From Mucilaginibacter sp. CSA2-8R (GTDB lineage: Bacteria > Bacteroidota > Bacteroidia > Sphingobacteriales > Sphingobacteriaceae): DNA of 64,000 nucleotides. The notes beneath the pieces were generated by a model. The model was given only the letters and a program-made list of their open reading frames with translations. It was not told where the DNA came from and made no database searches. The stretch covers positions 3,038,001-3,102,000 of the forward strand of contig NZ_CP152389.1 of NCBI RefSeq assembly GCF_038806765.1, given 5' to 3'. Positions 62,022 through 64,000 of this stretch are shown here, in pieces (the stretch's first letter is position 1; each line of letters begins with the position of its first letter). A program made the translations under genes and the position numbers.

Positions 62022-62089
62022 GAAACGGTTAAAAAAAGCAATCACCTCAAACCATACTATCCAAAATTAAAAGTCACTACACATCCACT

Positions 62090-62669
62090 TTAGCCGTCAG
62101 TTTATCATTGCTGATGATATTAAACAGCGCCCGAAACAAATTAAAAGCTACCCCAGCCTTCAGCATCAAACCTTTAACTACGCAGGCCAGCACGAAACTC
62201 TGCACATTACCCCGCGTGTAATCAGCGTTTTAAAAGCGGTTAAACTCATCAAAGCAAAACCGATTTCGATAGTGATAAGGTTTATAGCGATTTGAAGACA
62301 ATATCCAGCCATAAAATCTAATTCCAGAAACGCAGTGTTTTGGGTGTTAACCCGTTTAAAACCTACAAGACGCAAAACCTGATTTTGTTCGCATTAGTTT
62401 ACGATCAAAGTGCCGATAATTTTACCACGACGTCGGATTTTGTTTTAATTAAACCAAGCACCGCCAAAAGTAACCTACCTGAAATCTAAATTTACAACAC
62501 CGTCAATGCACTATTTTCGGCCGACGGTAAAAGCGTTAAGATGGCCACTTTGGTAAACTGCGGATATGTGCCGCTATATCTGTTACCGACTGCACTGCAT
62601 TCGTTTAAGTTGTTTTTTCTGAAAGATATGGCTGACCAGCAAGTCTGCCTGGCAACGTTTTCTGATTAA
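62090..62669 (+). pseudogene. decayed gene with stops and a frameshift
   Basis: Coding-like sequence runs from about 62090 (FSRQFIIADDIKQRPKQIKS...) through a frameshift near 62270, then two in-frame TAA stops, to 62669. The last segment is NTVNALFSADGKSVKMATLV, ending in SD. Codon-like composition persists across the stops. The ancestral protein was at least 190 residues; its family is not recognised. Confidence 0.6.
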
Positions 62670-62697
62670 TTTTAGGAACGATGCGATTGATAGGCAG

Positions 62698-62705
62698 TAC
62701 CTTTG
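62698..62705 (+). promoter_or_regulatory. -7 box of the 39-aa membrane gene
   Basis: TACCTTTG at 62698-62705 matches TAnnTTTG exactly. A TTTA at 62671-62674 is 23 bp upstream, so the -33 is imperfect. The start codon of the small gene is 35 bp downstream. Confidence 0.5.
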
Positions 62706-62740
62706 TGCTTGCACCATTAACAGCGAAAATAAAAAGCCAA

Positions 62741-62860
62741 ATGAAAATGCAGAAGCCTACTACAAAAAACATCATGGCGATACTTGCCTTGGCGGCTTTG
62801 TTGATTGCTATAGCATCCTTATACTTTTTAGAAATATTTAGCCTCCACCCACCGGATTAA
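62741..62860 (+). CDS. 39-aa small membrane protein
   Basis: ATG at 62741 to TAA at 62858-62860 gives a 39-residue protein: basic N-terminus (MKMQKPTTKN), one membrane helix (about 12-31) and a short C-terminus (LHPPD). A consensus -7 box lies 35 bp upstream. No family is recognised. It is too short to be certain. Confidence 0.5.
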   Translation: MKMQKPTTKNIMAILALAALLIAIASLYFLEIFSLHPPD

Positions 62861-62974
62861 TTGACTTGTGCAATCAGCAACTCAACAATTTGAATAAGGA
62901 ATCACAGCCTGAGGTCGTGTTATCGCCGACCTGCCGCCACACCAGCTTTGCGCTATACATGACACCTATCAACT

Positions 62975-63301
62975 TTACTTCAAATGCCCTTGTCCAACAA
63001 TTTGATAATAGTCTCCCGGTGCATCTTTTGCAATTAGTAATTTGACAGTATCACCTGTTTTAGTAGTATCGTTGGCAGGTACGCTGTAGTCTGTTTCATA
63101 ACGCTTACCATCAAAGCTATACTGCAAGTACAAAATGGTAGTGCCGTTAGATATTAAACCATGGGCAACCACAGCGTTTACAACAATACCATTTTTAAGC
63201 GCTGTTTCTTTGTTTTTAGAATGCACTGCGCCACTCACAACATATATCGTCAATAGAACAGCATATCCAATAACTGTTATTTTAAATTGTTTATTAATCA
63301 T
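62975..63301 (-). CDS. exported/membrane-anchored small protein
   Basis: A 108-residue protein with an N-terminal hydrophobic segment (VIGYAVLLTIYVVSG) and a beta-rich part (TILYLQYSFDGKRYETDYSVPANDTTKTGDTVKLLI) as in small DUF3592-like periplasmic domains. ATG at 63301 is preferred to the upstream start at 63442, which adds 47 residues without a domain. Confidence 0.6.
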   Translation of the reverse strand: MINKQFKITVIGYAVLLTIYVVSGAVHSKNKETALKNGIVVNAVVAHGLISNGTTILYLQYSFDGKRYETDYSVPANDTTKTGDTVKLLIAKDAPGDYYQIVGQGHLK

Positions 63302-63353
63302 AAGTTTCACGTCTGCTTTTAAATATAGCAAATTGTACGTGATGTCGTGATTT

Positions 63354-63522
63354 ATTGCTATCGTTCGAAATGACAGCGCGGGAAAGCGACAGGAAGTAAG
63401 GGACAGGATCTGAAATTCAAGAGCCAAGATATAGTCGCTCAATTTCCTTCATCTGCACATCAAAATCATTCACTCATTCAAAATTTACTCATTCGCTCAT
63501 TGGCTTCACTCACAGACTTATC
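63354..63522. repeat. CTATCGTTCGAAATGACA repeat and CATTCACTCATT words
   Basis: GCTATCGTTCGAAATGACAG at 63358-63377 and words of the type ATTCACTCATTCAAAATTTACTC at 63465-63520. The latter abut the stop of the DUF6683 gene, as in four other places. Confidence 0.6.
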
Positions 63523-63536
63523 GACGAAACCCAAAA

Positions 63537-63998
63537 CTACTTTTTCCTAAAACCATTCTCCGTCAGCTTTACCTTGCTCATATCCAAGCCCATGGCTGCA
63601 AACTGCTGCGCAATGCCTGAGCGGAATTGTGGTAATTGTACGGGGTTTTTAAGGGTGCTTTGCCAGCCCAGGTAAAGTACCACGGCCTGCAGCTTAAGTT
63701 CTTCGCCCAGTTTGGCAATGGTAGCGGGCGTGGTGAGGCTGCGGTTTTGGCTTAGTATGCCGGCCGACTGCTGCTGCAGCGCCCTGTCCATAGCTGGAGT
63801 AATACCGCTTTGCACGTTATTCACCACCATATAGCCAATTTCGAGGTAGGCGGCCAGTGCCGTGGCGGCATTGTTGGCCGGCAGGCCCGACTCGCGCACC
63901 ATTTGCGAAAACAGCTGCCCGTAACTGGCCTTGCCGCTGCCCAGCGCATTGCTGACGGCCTGTGCCGCCTGCGCATTTTTAGACTGCATTTTGGTCAC
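63537..63998 (-). CDS. DUF6683-like protein, N-terminus may lie outside window
   Basis: At least 153 residues, Gln/Ala-rich and helical. NNAATALAAYLEIGYMVVNN and LGEELKLQAVVLYLGWQST fit the helical pattern recalled for DUF6683. A GTG at 63998 can start it, but the frame is still open at the window edge so the true start may lie outside. It is not clearly linked to the phage modules. Confidence 0.55.
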   Translation of the reverse strand: MTKMQSKNAQAAQAVSNALGSGKASYGQLFSQMVRESGLPANNAATALAAYLEIGYMVVNNVQSGITPAMDRALQQQSAGILSQNRSLTTPATIAKLGEELKLQAVVLYLGWQSTLKNPVQLPQFRSGIAQQFAAMGLDMSKVKLTENGFRKK

Positions 63999-64000
63999 CA

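Noticed and set aside
63537..63998. Fourth phage module at the right edge
   Set aside because: Same strand as the modules, but the sequence fits DUF6683 better than any phage protein and the shared operator is not visible.

Overview
The window is Bacteroidota chromosome, most likely Sphingobacteriaceae (Mucilaginibacter or Pedobacter type). The clues are -33/-7 promoters of the TTTG-N20-TAnnTTTG kind, TlpA proteins with DUF4369-like N-termini, CarboxypepD_reg-like proteins, DUF5009, DUF6624, DUF6683 and DUF2007 proteins, many short lipoproteins, and abundant palindromic intergenic repeats. No rRNA, tRNA, CRISPR array, integrase or transposase was seen.

Three separate minus-strand modules encode phage particle proteins. 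Module A (1-6739) holds the head: protease-scaffold fusion, major capsid protein, probable tail tube, portal and head-completion-like proteins, and it runs off the left edge. Module B (22107-27826) holds a 1003-residue tape measure protein, a large tail-tip-like protein and small proteins. Module D (56694-59773) holds a 649-residue tail-like protein and four small proteins in a tight operon. About 15 kb and 29 kb of ordinary chromosomal genes separate them. All reading frames are intact. Modules B and D are each preceded by the same roughly 65-bp minus-strand promoter: a -7 box, exactly 20 bp, a -33 TTTG inside an AT-rich palindrome, and an AATACAAA box at the same distance. A divergently transcribed protein with a ribbon-helix-helix-like N-terminus (28550-29215) lies next to one copy. 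The set looks like a domesticated, dispersed and co-regulated phage particle locus. A gene transfer agent is the most interesting reading; an old prophage broken up by insertions or rearrangements is the main alternative. Terminase, lysis and integration genes are not in the window.

Host-type region 1 (6991-21600) carries a TlpA-like thioredoxin protein, a UGT-type glycosyltransferase, membrane proteins, a DUF2254 protein, a SMI1/KNR4 protein, an S41 peptidase, a convergent pair of a DNA base hypermodification-type protein and an AlkB-like dioxygenase, and a GAF-PAS protein with an H-box but no ATPase domain. Host-type region 2 (28550-56200) carries a giant 8-PAS/GAF histidine kinase with a receiver-only response regulator, an amino acid permease, two adjacent BLUF photoreceptors, an HxlR/DoxX/luciferase-like monooxygenase cluster with a clear operator, MltG, several lipoproteins, a GIY-YIG protein set among palindromic repeats, DUF5009, tandem Tai4-like proteins (the second with an in-frame stop), a TetR/flavoprotein pair, and an outer-membrane barrel/lipoprotein pair. 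The right end (60442-64000) has uncharacterised genes, a decayed gene and a partial DUF6683 protein.

Two repeat systems stand out. A 135-150 bp inverted repeat occurs only in or next to phage modules A and B. A roughly 35-bp REP-like hairpin family (about 12 copies) occurs only in the host-type regions.
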